Counted from the stretch's first letter, positions 34,608 to 47,606 are shown. The stretch is 64,000 bases of DNA from Cenococcum geophilum 1.58 (GCA_001692895.1 KV748194.1:2414746-2478745); one strand, 5' to 3'. Translations and numbers: made by a program. The notes: a model not told the origin generated them from the letters alone.

Positions 34608-37600
34608 CAGTCAGCGGCGAAATATCGTGAACTCGGGCCCGTGCATCCCCCACCACTATCAAAACAATACACCCCCTATAGCCCCACTAATACGGCTCTA
34701 TCCTAAGGCTACAAAATGAGCCTTTATTTATATAGTTTAAATACTAAATATATATAACCTATTACATAGTTCTTATTACTAGCTAATGCTCTAAGAACTC
34801 TACTTATTACAAGGAGCTCTTACTACACCCGGCCTAAAAAGACCAAAACCAACCAAAAGAACCCTAAAAAACACCTAGAGAATCCCCCTAAGATATATGC
34901 ATCGCAGGGGAGGTACACATCAAACAACGGTAGTTCGCACTCGCGCGCGTCCACTAGAACCACGCCCAGCAATAGCCCTCCACAATAAGAACGGGCGAAT
35001 ACCATACTATAAAGCGGAAAGACCTCTATTAAGAAGGCATCTAACAAAATATAAAGCCTATTAGACGCGTCTAGTATCTATAGTTATAGGGGAGCAACCG
35101 TTAGCTATAACGAACTAATACAGCTAGTAGAATAGCTCCGCCAGTCCAGCAAACCCTAGGCGCCCCTCCAGCAAACCCTTAACTAAATCCTCCAACGGTT
35201 AAGTAAAATCAAAAATAAATAAAATCCCTCCTTACCGGCGAACCGTACCTGGGCCACCGTAGCTACGTATCTACAGTATAGGGAACTTACCCCCCTAAAG
35301 ACAACATCCAGGTATATAATTATAATATAACCAAATATAGAAAAAGCAGAGGGGCTTAGAGGATAATTAGAAATAGAAGTTCTTACGGAGATTTATAAAG
35401 AGGTCTATAATACTATTATAGTCCAACACCTTAGGAGCGGAGACATTAAAGTCACCTTAAGGGACCAATAGGTAAAGGAATAAGCCGTTAGGGTAGGGGA
35501 TAGGCTAGGAGAACGTATTAGCATAAAAGTGCTCCGTAAAGATTACCTAGTTAAAGTCCTAGCGGTTCCCCTAAGCCTTAGGGTAGAAAAGGGACGCTAG
35601 GCGGATAATACAGCAACTATATATAAGATAGTAAAACAAACGGAACGCCTTATACTAGGACTTAAGATTACCTAAATCTAATAGCTTTAATAGGAAAATG
35701 TAAACTAAGTATATAATAAAAATAATAAAAGAATATAAGGGTCGCTAGAGACTCGCCAGGGAAACGCTAGTTAAACGTATAGCTCCCTTATTATTAGCAT
35801 ATATATACCAGAAATGCAAAAACTCCTTATTTAAAAAGGTATTATTATAAATAGCCTTATATACGACGCAAGGCTCTATAACTACAGATTTTGCCTAAAA
35901 TAATACTATCGCTGCGTATAATAGGGACACACCTAATCTACATACGCAGTATAGGTGTGCTGCGGCCACTGTGCAGGCCCCCACAATATAAGATAATACT
36001 TAAATTAAGACTAAATAAAATGTGTAAACTGCTACTAAAGCATATATAAGGCGTAGAAAAGAGTAGACTGCATTAAATATAGGAGACGGAAGGTAAGGGC
36101 TTAATAGCTGCGGGAATAACTGTACGCTAGGTTATATAAATAAAAACAACAGGCGATAAGCTAGGGGGGCGTGGGTGCCTTTCTAGCGTTTCCTACCTTT
36201 AATACTAGGGGGCTAGGCTAGCTATCCTAAGCCTTAACGGGCCAGAAGCGACGCCGCGCGATATTACTAGACCGCATAGGAATATAAGGGTTATAGGGGA
36301 TATAAGGGAGAGGACACCCTATAGGAAGACCCTTATAGACAGCTACAGCAAGCTTAAGACCAGGATAATTAAGAATTAGACTTAACGCGGTAAATATAAC
36401 ATTCGCGACCGACTCTTAAAGGGTATATAGCCAACCAGTAAGAATAGGGGAAGAATTAAAGATAATAACAGATTTAGATATAGAAGCGCTAGTAGGAATA
36501 TAAGATATAGGAATAGAAAGCTCTATATAAAATAAGTAGCAACTAGGGTGTAAATATAAGAAATAAAAGTTCTAAATATCCTAGAGAAAGTGGAAATAGA
36601 AGAAGTAAGGAATAAAGGAAAGGCAAAGGACCCTTATTAGGGGTCCGCTACCTATCCATTATATAGTATAACTACAGCAATACAAACCACCGTCTTATAA
36701 GGCCCTTACTAGACAGCCTAGACCTAGAAAAACACCATATCCTTACTATACAAGAGCCGTATTATAATGCCTATATATAATTAATATACTACCCCTAAGG
36801 ATTCTAGCTCCTATATAAACCAAAAGCAGCTATACGCGTGTACTTTATAATTAGCAAGGCTATCAGCCTATCCTTATAGTTATAGCAGGCAGTTAACCCA
36901 GATATTATAGTTATAACAATTTAGATATATAGGGGACTAGTATAGATTATTAATGTATATAACCCTAGGGTTAAAGGGGTCCCATAAACAGAGAATATTA
37001 TATCGGCGATAAGCTTACTAGAAACCAAAGGTATAGAGTCTATCCTATTAGGAGATATAAACCTCTACTACCCGCGGTAGGGGGGTATTTATATTACTGC
37101 TAAATAATAGGTAGAGTGCCTACTAAGAGCTATAGACACCTAGGGCCTTAAGCTAGCTACCCCCCTAAAAACAATTATATAGCAATAAGGCACCGCTAGA
37201 AGTATAATTAACCTTACATTTATAGATAAAGGCCTATACTAGAGACTTAAAAGGTGTAACCCTAAAGAAGAATGGGTACTCACTTTAGACTATATCCCTA
37301 TCTAGATATTAAGGCACAACCTAATAGCAAAAGATATGTAATAAGAAAGCTTAAGACAGATAGCTTCCTTAGCATAGTTAAACAACAACTTTAAGACCTA
37401 GAAGAAATCCACCCAATACTAAACAAGCGAGGCTTATTGGCTACCCCTAAGGAAATTAACCAAAGACTAGAAAGGATTTAGGCAGCAATTAAAAACGGGC
37501 TAGAAGAGTACTGCCCGGTCTTAAAACCGGGCCCCTATATACAACACGCATAGTCCGCACAATACGCGGTTCTTATTACCAGCCAATAACAAGTAAGAAG

Positions 37601-40600
37601 AAAATATATAAGTAGCTATAATCCTAAAGACGAGAGACAATACAAAGATACAAGAAACCAGCTAAAGAATACCCTAAAAAAAGAAGTAAGGAATAGCTGG
37701 AGACGGTTTATAAATAAGTATACTACTAACCTAAGCCTCCCCTATAACAAAGGTCTCTAAAGGATAGCGAAATAGGTAAAGAAAAAGGTAGGACGCCTAA
37801 TAGAAGACCTATACCTTCCGCCCCTATAAAGACCAGGTAAATCACTGGCTATAAGCGACAATAATAAAAAGGCAAAGATCCTTACAAAAAGATTTTTCCC
37901 TTAACTAGCTTTAGTAGACCTTAGTAATATTATAGGCGAAGTACTAGTAACTCGCCTAAGGGTTAACAGTAATATAACAACTAAAGAAATAACTAGAACT
38001 ATTAGCCGCCTTTTAAATAATATAGTACTAAGACTAGATGGGATCCTAAATAAAGCCCTAAAGACCTACGGACCACTAATAGCACCTTAGCTTACAAATA
38101 TAGCTAGAGTATACTTTATAATAGGCTACTACCCAAGACTCGAAAGAGCTATAATAACGTTTATCCTATATAAAGAAGGTAAAGCAGACTACTTATTTCC
38201 AGGGAGCTACCGCCCTATTACCTTAGAGAATACCCTTAGCAAGATCTTAGAAAGGGTAATAGCGGATCGCATAGTAGATACGGCTAAGGAATACGCCCTA
38301 CTACTATAAAGCCAAATAGGGGCAAGAAAGAACCGCTTAACACTATTAGCACTTACGCTACTCGCTGCCACCATTAAATCTACATAGGCGATGCGAAAGG
38401 ACTTTGTAGTATCAATGCTTAGCCTAGATATTAGTGGCGCCTACAACAATATACCCCATAAGCGTCTCTTATACATCCTTAGGGCAAAAGGCTTTCTAAA
38501 ATAAATTATATAATTTATTTAAGGGTTTACAGGTTAAAAAGAAACATTATTAGTCTTCAGCGGATACCAAAGCCCCCCTATTACAGTTGCAACAGGAATA
38601 CTATAAAAATTACCCCTCTCGCCTATATTCTTCCTTTTCTTCATAAGCAACCTGCTTAACTCCTTTAAAGAAGGGGCGACCTAAAAAATAGGCTTCGTCA
38701 ATAACACAAACCTAATTATATATAGGCCAACAGCCGCAGAGAATTATAGAACACTAGAGAAAGCTTATAATACCTATATAGAATAGGCAAGACGATATAG
38801 AGTCTAATTCTCACCAAAGAAATACCAGCTAATTTATTTTACAAAAAAACGCAACCAATCTGCAGATCTCTAGTACATAATTCACATCTAAGGCTTTAGG
38901 GGTTAACTAGTTCAGAGCCTAAGAGTATTAGAAGTATAGGTAGATAGTAAGCTCTGGTAGAGCGTATATACGGCACAAGCGGCCCGTAAGGGCTAAGTAT
39001 AGTACATCATATTATCTAGGATCGTCAACTCTACATAGGGTCCATGCTTTTAGAGGTCACGCCTACTATATATAGCAGTTATCCAGCCAACCATAACGTA
39101 TAGGTCCAGTATTTAGGCCATTAGAGAATCTAAGAAAGGCCCCCCTAAATCGCTCCTTAAACCACTCCAAAAGGTCTAAATAGCTTACCTTTAGAGTATA
39201 ATAGGCAGATATAAGCAAACGGCCACAGCACTGCTTAAGAAGGAAGCTAATATTCCCCCCCTATAACTATATATTAAAGCTGCTACAATATAAAGGGCAT
39301 AAAAGAAACGCAACTCTAATATTACAAAGTATATTAAGACACGCCTAAATAAACTATAGAGGAACTCTAGGGCGCCTTATAGAAGAATAAACCAACAACC
39401 CCAAAGTAGGGAAGATATATTAGAGAAATAGGTAAAGAAAGCAGAAGAAGAATGGCGCTGCTTTAAGGCCTAGGCCTATATAGAGGAGGAAGGAAAACGC
39501 GTAAGAAGCTAGCAAAGATAACAGTAAAAGAGAGAAAGGAGCTAAAGTAGAGTATAAAAAACGCTAGGAAACCATCTACTGTAATATAATACTGGCTAAA
39601 CTAACACTAGAGAGGCGTATAGGAGTTAAAGGTATAAAGGCTAACTAAGGCAAGAGGAACCTAAGCCGTAGCATAGTTAACGCTATAGGGGTTAAACACT
39701 CTAGAGCTCTAAAAAGGCCTAATAAAGGCAAAAAATATAATAGCAACACTCTTAAGAACAGGAATAATAGGACTAAAAGACTGGCTCTACTAGGTGGGTA
39801 TCCTAGTAGATAGCCTAAAATATAAATATAGCTAACTAAGACAGACACCAAAATATATAATACTGTTATGCCCCTTACGCATTAACTAAGAAGTAATACT
39901 CTTAGTAGCTAGTATAGAGAATTATAAGACACTGCTCTTAATATAAAAAGGCCTTAAGGCAGTTACCTAGTGGCTTATTAGCTAAAATATACTAAACTAG
40001 TTCCGGGTTATAAAGGAAATAGTAATAAAGGGCAGGGGAGCGAGCAACGGGCACCCCCTAATAACTCCATAGTAGTAGAGTAAAGTTTACAATACTAACA
40101 CGTCCGTAGGCTTGTTACGGCAGCAGTGGTTCCTAAGGAGGTTAAAAAGTAAGGTAGTAGGAGCACTACCGGTAACTCGCAGGCGCCTTATAGGCAAGTC
40201 CTAAAAGGCGGGGAGATGGATCACGGGGTTTTCTTAAATAGAGTTTTCTCCCNATATATATATAAGGAGTAGTCCGCGTAGGCCCAATAGGGATTTAAAT
40301 CAGACGTTAAGCAATAAATTATTATTATTATTTATATAGTTTAGGGCCATTTTAGTAGAGTTATAGGGGGTACTTATTTTTGGGAGTAGGGGGTCAGATT
40401 AGTCAGCGCAGAGCCTTAATTTAAGTTTTATAGCCGAAATAAAGCACCCTATATAATTCTACTAATACTGGTCCAATTTATATAAATAAGGGCTTATTTT
40501 ATAGCCTTAGGATAGAGCTATAAAATAGGCCTCTATTTATAAAATATAGAGCCGTATTAGTGGGGCTATAGGGGGTGTATTGTTTTGATAGTGGTGGGGG

Positions 40601-40639
40601 ATGCACGGGCCCGAGTTCACGATATTTCGCCGCTGACTG
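34608..40639. mobile_element. Tc1/mariner-type inverted-repeat element split by a LINE
   Basis: Inverted repeats of 90 bp or more start CAGTCAGCGGCGAAATATCG on the left (34608-34700) and mirror at about 40547-40639. TA stands on both sides (34606-34607 and 40640-40641). Without the LINE inside (34740-40329 plus one copy of its target duplication) it would be about 430 bp. No transposase is visible, so it is non-autonomous. The repeats keep GC-rich blocks such as GAACTCGGGCCCGTGCATCC. Confidence 0.85.
34740..40329 (+). mobile_element. LINE (Tad-like non-LTR retrotransposon), about 5.6 kb
   Basis: A duplication of at least 14 bp, ATTTATATAGTTTA, flanks it (34726-34739 and 40330-40343), and its 3' end is a TTA/TAA simple repeat. 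ORF1 occupies roughly 34.8-36.6 kb and has a zinc-knuckle-like CGHCAGPH near 35.96 kb. The apurinic-type endonuclease lies at about 36.65-37.3 kb (HHILTIQEPYYNAYI, then LLGDINLYYPR). Reverse transcriptase lies at about 38.1-38.7 kb (GSYRPITLENTLSKILERVI, then VSMLSLDISGAYNNIPHKRL). A further 1.5 kb leads to the tail. Stops are scattered through all parts, mostly TAG and TAA at former Trp or Gln codons. It seems nearly full length. TpG is scarce while CpA is kept. Confidence 0.85.
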
Positions 40640-40672
40640 TAAGCGTCTTAACTAGGTCGTACATAGACCCAC

Positions 40673-41501
40673 CTCGTGCACGGTTTTCCTCACCAAAATC
40701 TATTAAAATCTGCCCAAATACACCTTTTTATACCACCTATAACTTAATAACCTTCTGGTAAAAGTCTATAAATTTTTCAATATGGCTTATTAAATACTAA
40801 AACCGTAATTTTATATAATAAAAATATCAAATATTATAAAATATTTATATTAAAAATAAAGTTAATAATAACAATAATAATAATAAAGTTACTATATAGC
40901 TATAGTATATAAATAAGTCTTTTTAATATTTATTAAGTTTATTAATTATATTTTTNNANNANNTNNNNTNANNNTTNANNNNNNNTNANNNTTNAANTTN
41001 TANATTTATATTATAAATAAGTTTTTAATATTGTAGTCTAAACTTATAATATATTTTACTATAACTAAAATTAGTAATTAAAAATATAATATAGCCTATT
41101 ATTATATTTAATACAATATTTTCAAATTTTTACTATAGGTAAAAATAGAGCCTTTTAGTTTATATAATAATATTCTATATTCTTATATTTTTATATTATA
41201 AAAAGCTTAAATTACCATATAATAAACTATATTTTAATTTTTATATTAATAGCTCGTATAGTTATTTAGTTATAAGTATTTAAAAAATACTATATTTTGG
41301 TGTATTTTAGTACTATAAATATACCAGTTGTGTATATAAGCTAATTAAGTTATATATTATATTTTTATTGTAAAACTATAGTTTTAGTATTTAATAAGCT
41401 ATATTTAAATTTTTATAGAATTCTATTAGAAGGTTATTAAGTTATAAGTGGTATAAAAAGGTATATTTGGGTAGATTTTGGTAAGGAAAACCGTGCACGA
41501 G
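40673..41501. mobile_element. Inverted-repeat element (MITE-like), 0.83 kb
   Basis: The left end CTCGTGCACGGTTTTCCTCA and its mirror at about 41482-41501 continue inward for more than 100 bp. Both sides share TAAAAATTTATAGA-like and AATAAGCTATAT-like stretches. The centre is extremely AT-rich and has a run of ambiguous bases at about 40956-41003. I could not settle the target duplication. A second GTGCACGAGCCGG follows the right end. Confidence 0.6.
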
Positions 41502-41551
41502 CCGGTCGCGTGCACGAGCCGGCCGAGCCTTCTATATAGAGGGCAGTATTA

Positions 41552-43397
41552 ACGTAATCGGTAAGTATCCTGGCCACGCAAGTATCCTAGCCACCCCACC
41601 AAAAATCGCGAAATACGTGACGCGTTACTCAACTACTACCTCAATGGCCACGCCACGACAACAAGAAGCCCTTTTTTAAGAAGGTAGACTTGATCTAGCT
41701 ATCCAAGCCTATAAGCAGGGCCAATTCTTAAGTTTCCGAGCCGCTACTAGCACGTACGATGTGCCCTAGAGCACTGCCCAGCTATGCGTTAGAGGCATTA
41801 AACCAAAACGCAATTCTGTTAGACCAAATCGCCGTCTTATACTAGCACAAGAAGAGAGTCTTAAGCAGTGGATTCTATTAATGGATTAACGCGGTATGCT
41901 ACCTAGGATTGCTATTGTATAGTAGATAGCTAGTTTCCTAGCTACCTAGTATACCGGATTAGCTACTCTATAACTAGTTGGTAAGAAATAGGCATATAAT
42001 TTTATTAAGCGCTATAACGACCTATAGTTTAAATATAATCGTAAGTATAACTACTAGCGTGCTAAATATGAAGATCCTATGCTTATTTAGGCCTAGTTTA
42101 AACGCGTTTAAGATATAAAGATAAAATATAGAATTCTTAATAAAGACACCTAGAATTTTAATAAGACTAGCTTCTAAATAGGTATTATTATAACCGTAAA
42201 AGTTGTTACTAGAACTAACCGTACTAGCCGTCCTAGAATAGTATAGCTAGGCAATTAAGAATGGGTTACAATTATTAAAGCTATTAATGCCCTAGGGGTT
42301 GCAATTCCACTACTTATTATCTTTAAGGCAATAATATACTAGGATACTTAGTATAAGGACAATATTATACCACACGACTGGTTAATTAGTGTTAGTAATA
42401 ACGGCTAGACAATAAATAAAATTAGCCTAACCTAGCTAATAGAGGTCTTTAATAAGCATATAAAGGTTTATATAGTTGGCACGCATTAGCTACTAGTACT
42501 AGATGGCCACAATAGCTATATATCGCCTAAATTTAATTGGTTCTGCCTAGATTATTAAATAGTCGTCCTCTATATACTAGCGCATTCGTCCTATTTACTA
42601 CAGCTACTAGATATAGGCTGTTTTTTAGTCCTTAAGTAATTGTATAGAAGCCTTGTTTAACAGATTATAGGCCGTAGTATTAATTATATTAATAAACGCG
42701 AATTTCTGCCACTATATAGGTAGGCTAGGTAAATAGCACTATATCAGAATAATATATAGGCAGGATTTACTGCTATTAGCCTAGTTCCATATAGCCCTAA
42801 TCGCGTATTAGCATAGCTGTATACTAAATATCAGACGCCGTCACCCTAATATTTGCAATTAAATACATTCTAGATAGCTAAGACACCCTATAATATTACT
42901 AAACTATAATAGTAGACGGCCCTGCTAAAGCGTTATCTTAAATAGCGTACGTATAGCCTACTAAGTCTAGCAGGATAAGCCCTTAGCTAGCTTATTAAGG
43001 GGTGCGAAATGGCGATATTAAGCGCTATACTACTTGTAAGCGAAAATAAGAAGCTATATATGGAGAACCGGCGCCAAAAAAAGAAAAAGGCATAGCGGCG
43101 CACGTATATAGCTAGGGGAGGTGTTCTATTAGGAGTAGAAGGGGCTTCTTAGGCACAAGCTGCTTAGGAGGGGGTAGTAGAGGCAGTGGCTAAGCGACCG
43201 CAACGGGTAATGCGCAAGTGTAGTATGTGCAAATTAATAGAATATAATGTACGTACGTGCCCTAGACGTTAAATAAATAGCCAGTAGATAGCTATACTAA
43301 ATATAATTATTCGTAGTTAAGTAACGCGTTACGTATTTCGCGATTTTTAGTAGGGTGGCTAGGATACTTGCGTAGCCAGGATACTTACCGATTACGT
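41552..43397 (+). mobile_element. Fot1/Pot2-type (pogo group) DDE DNA transposon, 1846 bp
   Basis: Inverted repeats of about 80 bp start ACGTAATCGGTAAGTATCCT and mirror at the right end. TA flanks both sides (41550-41551 and 43398-43399). The length is typical of Fot1/Pot2 elements. A plus-strand transposase starts near 41641 (MATPRQQEAL) and has an HTH region with FLSFRAATSTYDVP. Later pieces are VTIIKAINALGVAIPLLIIF, LLVLDGHNSYISPKFNWFCL (the DGH segment typical of the DDE domain) and YILAHSSYLLQLLDIGCFLV. It ends in a Cys-containing tail. RIP-like stops (Trp and Gln codons turned to TAG or TAA) break it about 30 times, so it cannot make transposase. Confidence 0.85.
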
Positions 43398-43399
43398 TA

Positions 43400-45233
43400 G
43401 AGAATTAATGGCTAAAGCATAGGATAGGGAGTGCCCGCCCCCGCCCTTTATAATCTATTTAAGATATTAGTCTATTTACCCCTATACGCCTAGAGGATAA
43501 CTAGTTTACTATTAAGCGGCTAGTTAGAAAGCACGTCCGCTAAGTTAATTACCTAATTACTAATCTTATTCCTGACTGGTTTAGGGCTAAGCCTCCGTAA
43601 TTAGATAAATACATTACGTATTACTTTTTATTATTTATTTTTATCCTTATCCTTTTACTTTAACTTTATTTATTTAGGATACTTTAAGAATATATTTAAT
43701 AGTTATAGTTATAGTTTTCCAATAGAGACTTATGCCCATAACTATATCCTTATTAAGTAGACCGGCGTTTCTAAACTCTAAGTAATAAGTAATATAGTAG
43801 TATAGTTATTAGCAAGACTGGCTTCCGCCTTAGGAGCTATTAGAAGTTTTCCTTCGCTTTAACTAGTATCTATTATCCGCTAAACTAAATTTAGTTAAGT
43901 AGCGGGTGCCCTATTACGGGCACCTAAACTAGCCTTACTATTAGTAACATGTCCTTTTAAAAGACTTTTTAATACGTCTAAAAATAGGTACCTTAATTAA
44001 TCTATAACTTTTAGACACCTAAAGAACCCTATTATTTAATAGTTAAGGGCCCTTTAGCTCTAGAAGCGCTATAGGAAACTACTCTAGACTTTTACTTCTA
44101 ACTTCTACGACCGTTAACGCTAGAAACTCTTTAATATACTAGTATAGATTTTGTAAAATAAAGCCCTTTATCTCGTCCTTAAGGACACCCTTTTCTTTTA
44201 GTAAGGCTTAGAGTCTATAACACTCTTCTAATTTATAGTGTAAAGCCATTTCTACGGATTTAAAGTATTATTTTTGCCTCTTATAATAGCGCGCTAATTG
44301 CTCTTTATGCTTTATTAAAGACTCCTATAGGTAGAGTTACCTTTAAATTATAGAAATTATATAATAGAATATCTAAGGTTTACCTCTCTTATGCTTTTCT
44401 TTTTACCGTTTCTTAGTATTTTTAGCATACTAATGTTAAATACTATAAAGACTAGAAGTAGACGACTTAGTATAAATAATATTATTAGAGAAGGTAGGAA
44501 TGGTAAAAATGTAGGGGGGTAAGGATATAAATAACCTAAGATGGTAGACGGGATATTTTAAATATAAAGCTTTAATATAGTAATATAGCGTTAATACCGA
44601 CACTACGGGTGGAATAATCTCTAATATTTATATTAGTAAGTAATATAACGGTATAAGCAAATTCCTAATATACAGCTATAGACTACTATATTTAAAGCGC
44701 TAGCCCTCCTATATTTCTTATTCTAGTTCTGCTTCGTATATCTATAATAAGAATAGCAGTATTCTATTTTAAGCAGAAGGCTAATAAGATTCTCTTAGTT
44801 TTAGCTAGAGAGATAGGAGCTATAGGAGATTTACTTCGCCCTTTATAACTTTAACGTAAACGAAGCTTAATAGCCGGGCTTAGAGAGGTTGGTAAGCCTT
44901 AAAAGAAGATAGAAGTTTCCGAAGATACCGTTACCAAACCTATTACTATCGCGGATACTCTTACTATTGCAGAAGCCATTATAAAAGACGCCTTTAACGC
45001 CGCTATAAAGGTCAGCGATAAAGTCGCAGAAACCTTCCTAAAATCCATTATAGAGTCCGCCTAGGATGCCGCTATAAACACCCTAAATACTATTTTAGAT
45101 ATAGATACCGTTATAGGCTTTATAGATACCTAAGTAGCCGTAAAGGATACTATAGATAGCACCGCAGATACTATAGGCATTACTATAGAGGCAGATACCG
45201 GATTAACGGATAATGAATTTAAATGCCAATTTA
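43400..45233. other. AT-rich decayed sequence, possible coiled-coil and Ala/Thr-rich remnants
   Basis: On the minus strand around 44.1-44.35 kb a frame reads like a coiled coil (EQLARYYKRQK, then ALHYKLEECYRL). On the plus strand at 44.9-45.2 kb a frame with repeated Ile/Asp/Thr/Ala reads TVTKPITIADTLTIAEAIIK. I recognise no family in either. The second stops where the LTR of the third Gypsy element begins. Confidence 0.3.
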
Positions 45234-45269
45234 TGTAATGGAATCCCCTAGAAGGTACATATCGGATAA

Positions 45270-47084
45270 GGGGTCGTTCGGTTGCAGCTTCAGAACAGAA
45301 CCGATCTGAAGCTCAAATCTGATTCTGACGCGATCGTTCGGTTGATCTGACGACTTTCTGATCTGAAGCTCCTCCAGATCGGTAAGCGCGTCAAATTTGA
45401 AAGCTATACCGTATGTAGTAGTTGAACTGAGGCTCTTGGCGTCAGTTCAATAAGGAGCTCAAAGCTCCTCATTTCAACTCCAGTTCAAATCTGAGGCCTT
45501 GTATACGCGCCCAATTGACGACTGCTTATAATATGGCGACTCCACCCACCCCAATGGCGACGCTATTTCAGTCGCGCGTGTATGTATTTTATGACGTCCT
45601 CATCTTAGCCCTCGCGATCGCGATGATATTGCATCCGCGCGTCGCAGGCGTGGCCGTAGCTCTACTTCGGCCTCTACGGGAGGACGTCCAGGGCGTCGAT
45701 TGAGGAGGAGCCATAGCAAAAAGTCGCGATAGAGGCTGCAGTAGAGGTACTCACTCAAATCGCTCATTAAGATCAATCGCGTATTGTGCGACGTTAGATT
45801 CTGGGCTTCAATCTAGAGGCTTACCGAACGATCGGCTTAATTACAGCTTCAACTGAGCCACGGTAGTGGCCGCCACTAATTACAAAACGGTCAACACTAA
45901 AAGACGCACTGATATTATCTCATAAATCCGACGCTTCGCAGAAGATTCAGGTGACTTAGGGCAACGCACGGGCTGCATACTAACTCCTGCGAACTCTTAG
46001 ACCAATCAGAACCATAAACTAGTTTCAGCCCCCTGCGTACCCCCTATTACCAGCAAATCTTCTATAAAGCGTCTAAGAGCTTATAGGCGTCGTTTTGGTG
46101 CAAACTAAATATTTTTAAAAATTAAATTTTATATATTTTTACGAGCAACGTCCTAACCACGAGATTTATTACATATTTTATTAATGCAATAGATTCTTTA
46201 GGTAATTATATCTCCATTTATATAAGTTATACCCCCTACTAGGAATACTAAGGGGTAAGATACATCGTTATAAAACATAAGTTAGATTTCTAAAATAAAT
46301 GTTTAACTAAAACTAACTAACTACCTATATCTAACTTCTTATAAAATAAAGCTATAATATTGCCGTAATATAAAGGCGATAGAGAAGATAAAGGGCTTTT
46401 AGCTCGTACTATTTTAGAGATAATTAGATATAGAGAAGTATATAAGGTATAGCAGTAAGGCAGTAAGGCGAGATTGCGATTAAAACTGACCAACTATTTA
46501 TATCTAACCCCTTATAGAATAGAGCTATAATATCCCCACAATATAAAGGCAATAGAGAAGAAAAAGGGCTTTTAGCTCGTAGTATTTTAGAGATAATTAG
46601 ACGTAAAGAAGTATATAAGGTATAGTAGTAAGGTAAAATTGTAATCAATAAGACGAAAATGCAACCAACGAAAATACGACTAATAAAAATGCAACTAATA
46701 AAAATACGACTAATAAATAAAAATATAACCAATTACCTGTATCTAATAGATAAAGAAACTAAAGAGCTCCTACCTTATAGTATTTTTATAATAATTAGAC
46801 ATTATAAAAGGGTTAAGATACAGCGTTATAAACAAAAAGTTATTGCCTAGTAAGAAACTTTAAGTTTATATACAAAGGGCGCCTATAAGCTCTTAGACTC
46901 TTAGGGAGAAATTCTCTTAGTATAATCTGATTGGTTTAGAAGTCTATAGGACTAGGGTAAGGTCCATAAGCGTAGCGCTAGTCCTTTTACGTTGTAGCGC
47001 AATTTCTCCCCAAGGGTCTGATTTATGAGATAATATTAATACAAGAGATTCTAATCTGGCGTTAGTTCGCAACCGAACGACCCC
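45270..47084. mobile_element. PIF/Harbinger-type element in the left LTR, 1815 bp
   Basis: The ends are GGGGTCGTTCGGTTGC and its mirror GCAACCGAACGACCCC apart from one base. A 3-bp duplication TAA flanks it (45267-45269 and 47085-47087). Such ends and a TWA target fit PIF/Harbinger. Removing it rejoins the LTR cleanly when compared with the right LTR. The left 820 bp are GC-normal with CpA and TpG intact. They hold an open frame at 45515-45703 (MTTAYNMATPPTPMATLFQS...) of unknown meaning. I saw no DDE transposase, so it is probably non-autonomous. Confidence 0.8.
45913..47034. repeat. Inner inverted repeats of the Harbinger-type element
   Basis: TATTATCTCATAAATC at 45913 is mirrored at about 47019-47034. 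A second pair (ATAAGCTCTTAGAC-like and CCAATCAGA-like stretches, about 45990-46090 and 46868-46940) lies inside it. This is either a long fold-back structure or a second element nested in the first. The AT-rich centre holds a repeat unit of about 170 bp occurring twice (about 46320-46640). Confidence 0.65.
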
Positions 47085-47606
47085 TAAGACAATAGAAGGT
47101 TTTATCTATGTCCCGTCTATATCCTATCTACGTCCTAAAAGACACGGTTAGATAGATAAGGGGCGAAGGGTTTTGCTAGCGTCTTAGAAGGATTATATAG
47201 GGAGTTGGTTCTCCTCTAGAGAAGAACTAGCGATTAGTCTCTAAATGGAAGTGGTTAAAAGCATTTGTCTTTTAATATGTAAATCCTATTCTACCTTTAA
47301 CTTACCTTTAACTTATATTTAACCTACCCTCTACTTACCTATAACATTGTCAATTAGATAATTATACGTTCCGGTTAAACTAGCTTTTTATAATTCTAAT
47401 CGCTTCTAATCCTTTATAGAAGGAACGTATGGCTATTAATTAACAATAACGGGCTATACCTTCTTACCCCCTAAAACGACGCCCTTACTATAAGAGGCTT
47501 AGAGAGTGTCCCTAGAGGAGTATATTCCCTCTACTTACGACTAGGAAGCTATAGCTAGTCTATTAAACCCTATAAGACCTTTAAAAACAATTACCGCTAG
47601 GGAGTT

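Noticed and set aside
34823-35047. Minus-strand hydrophobic open frame of 74 codons
   Set aside because: It is antisense to the LINE ORF1 leader, where a Lys/Pro-rich plus-strand sequence explains the composition.
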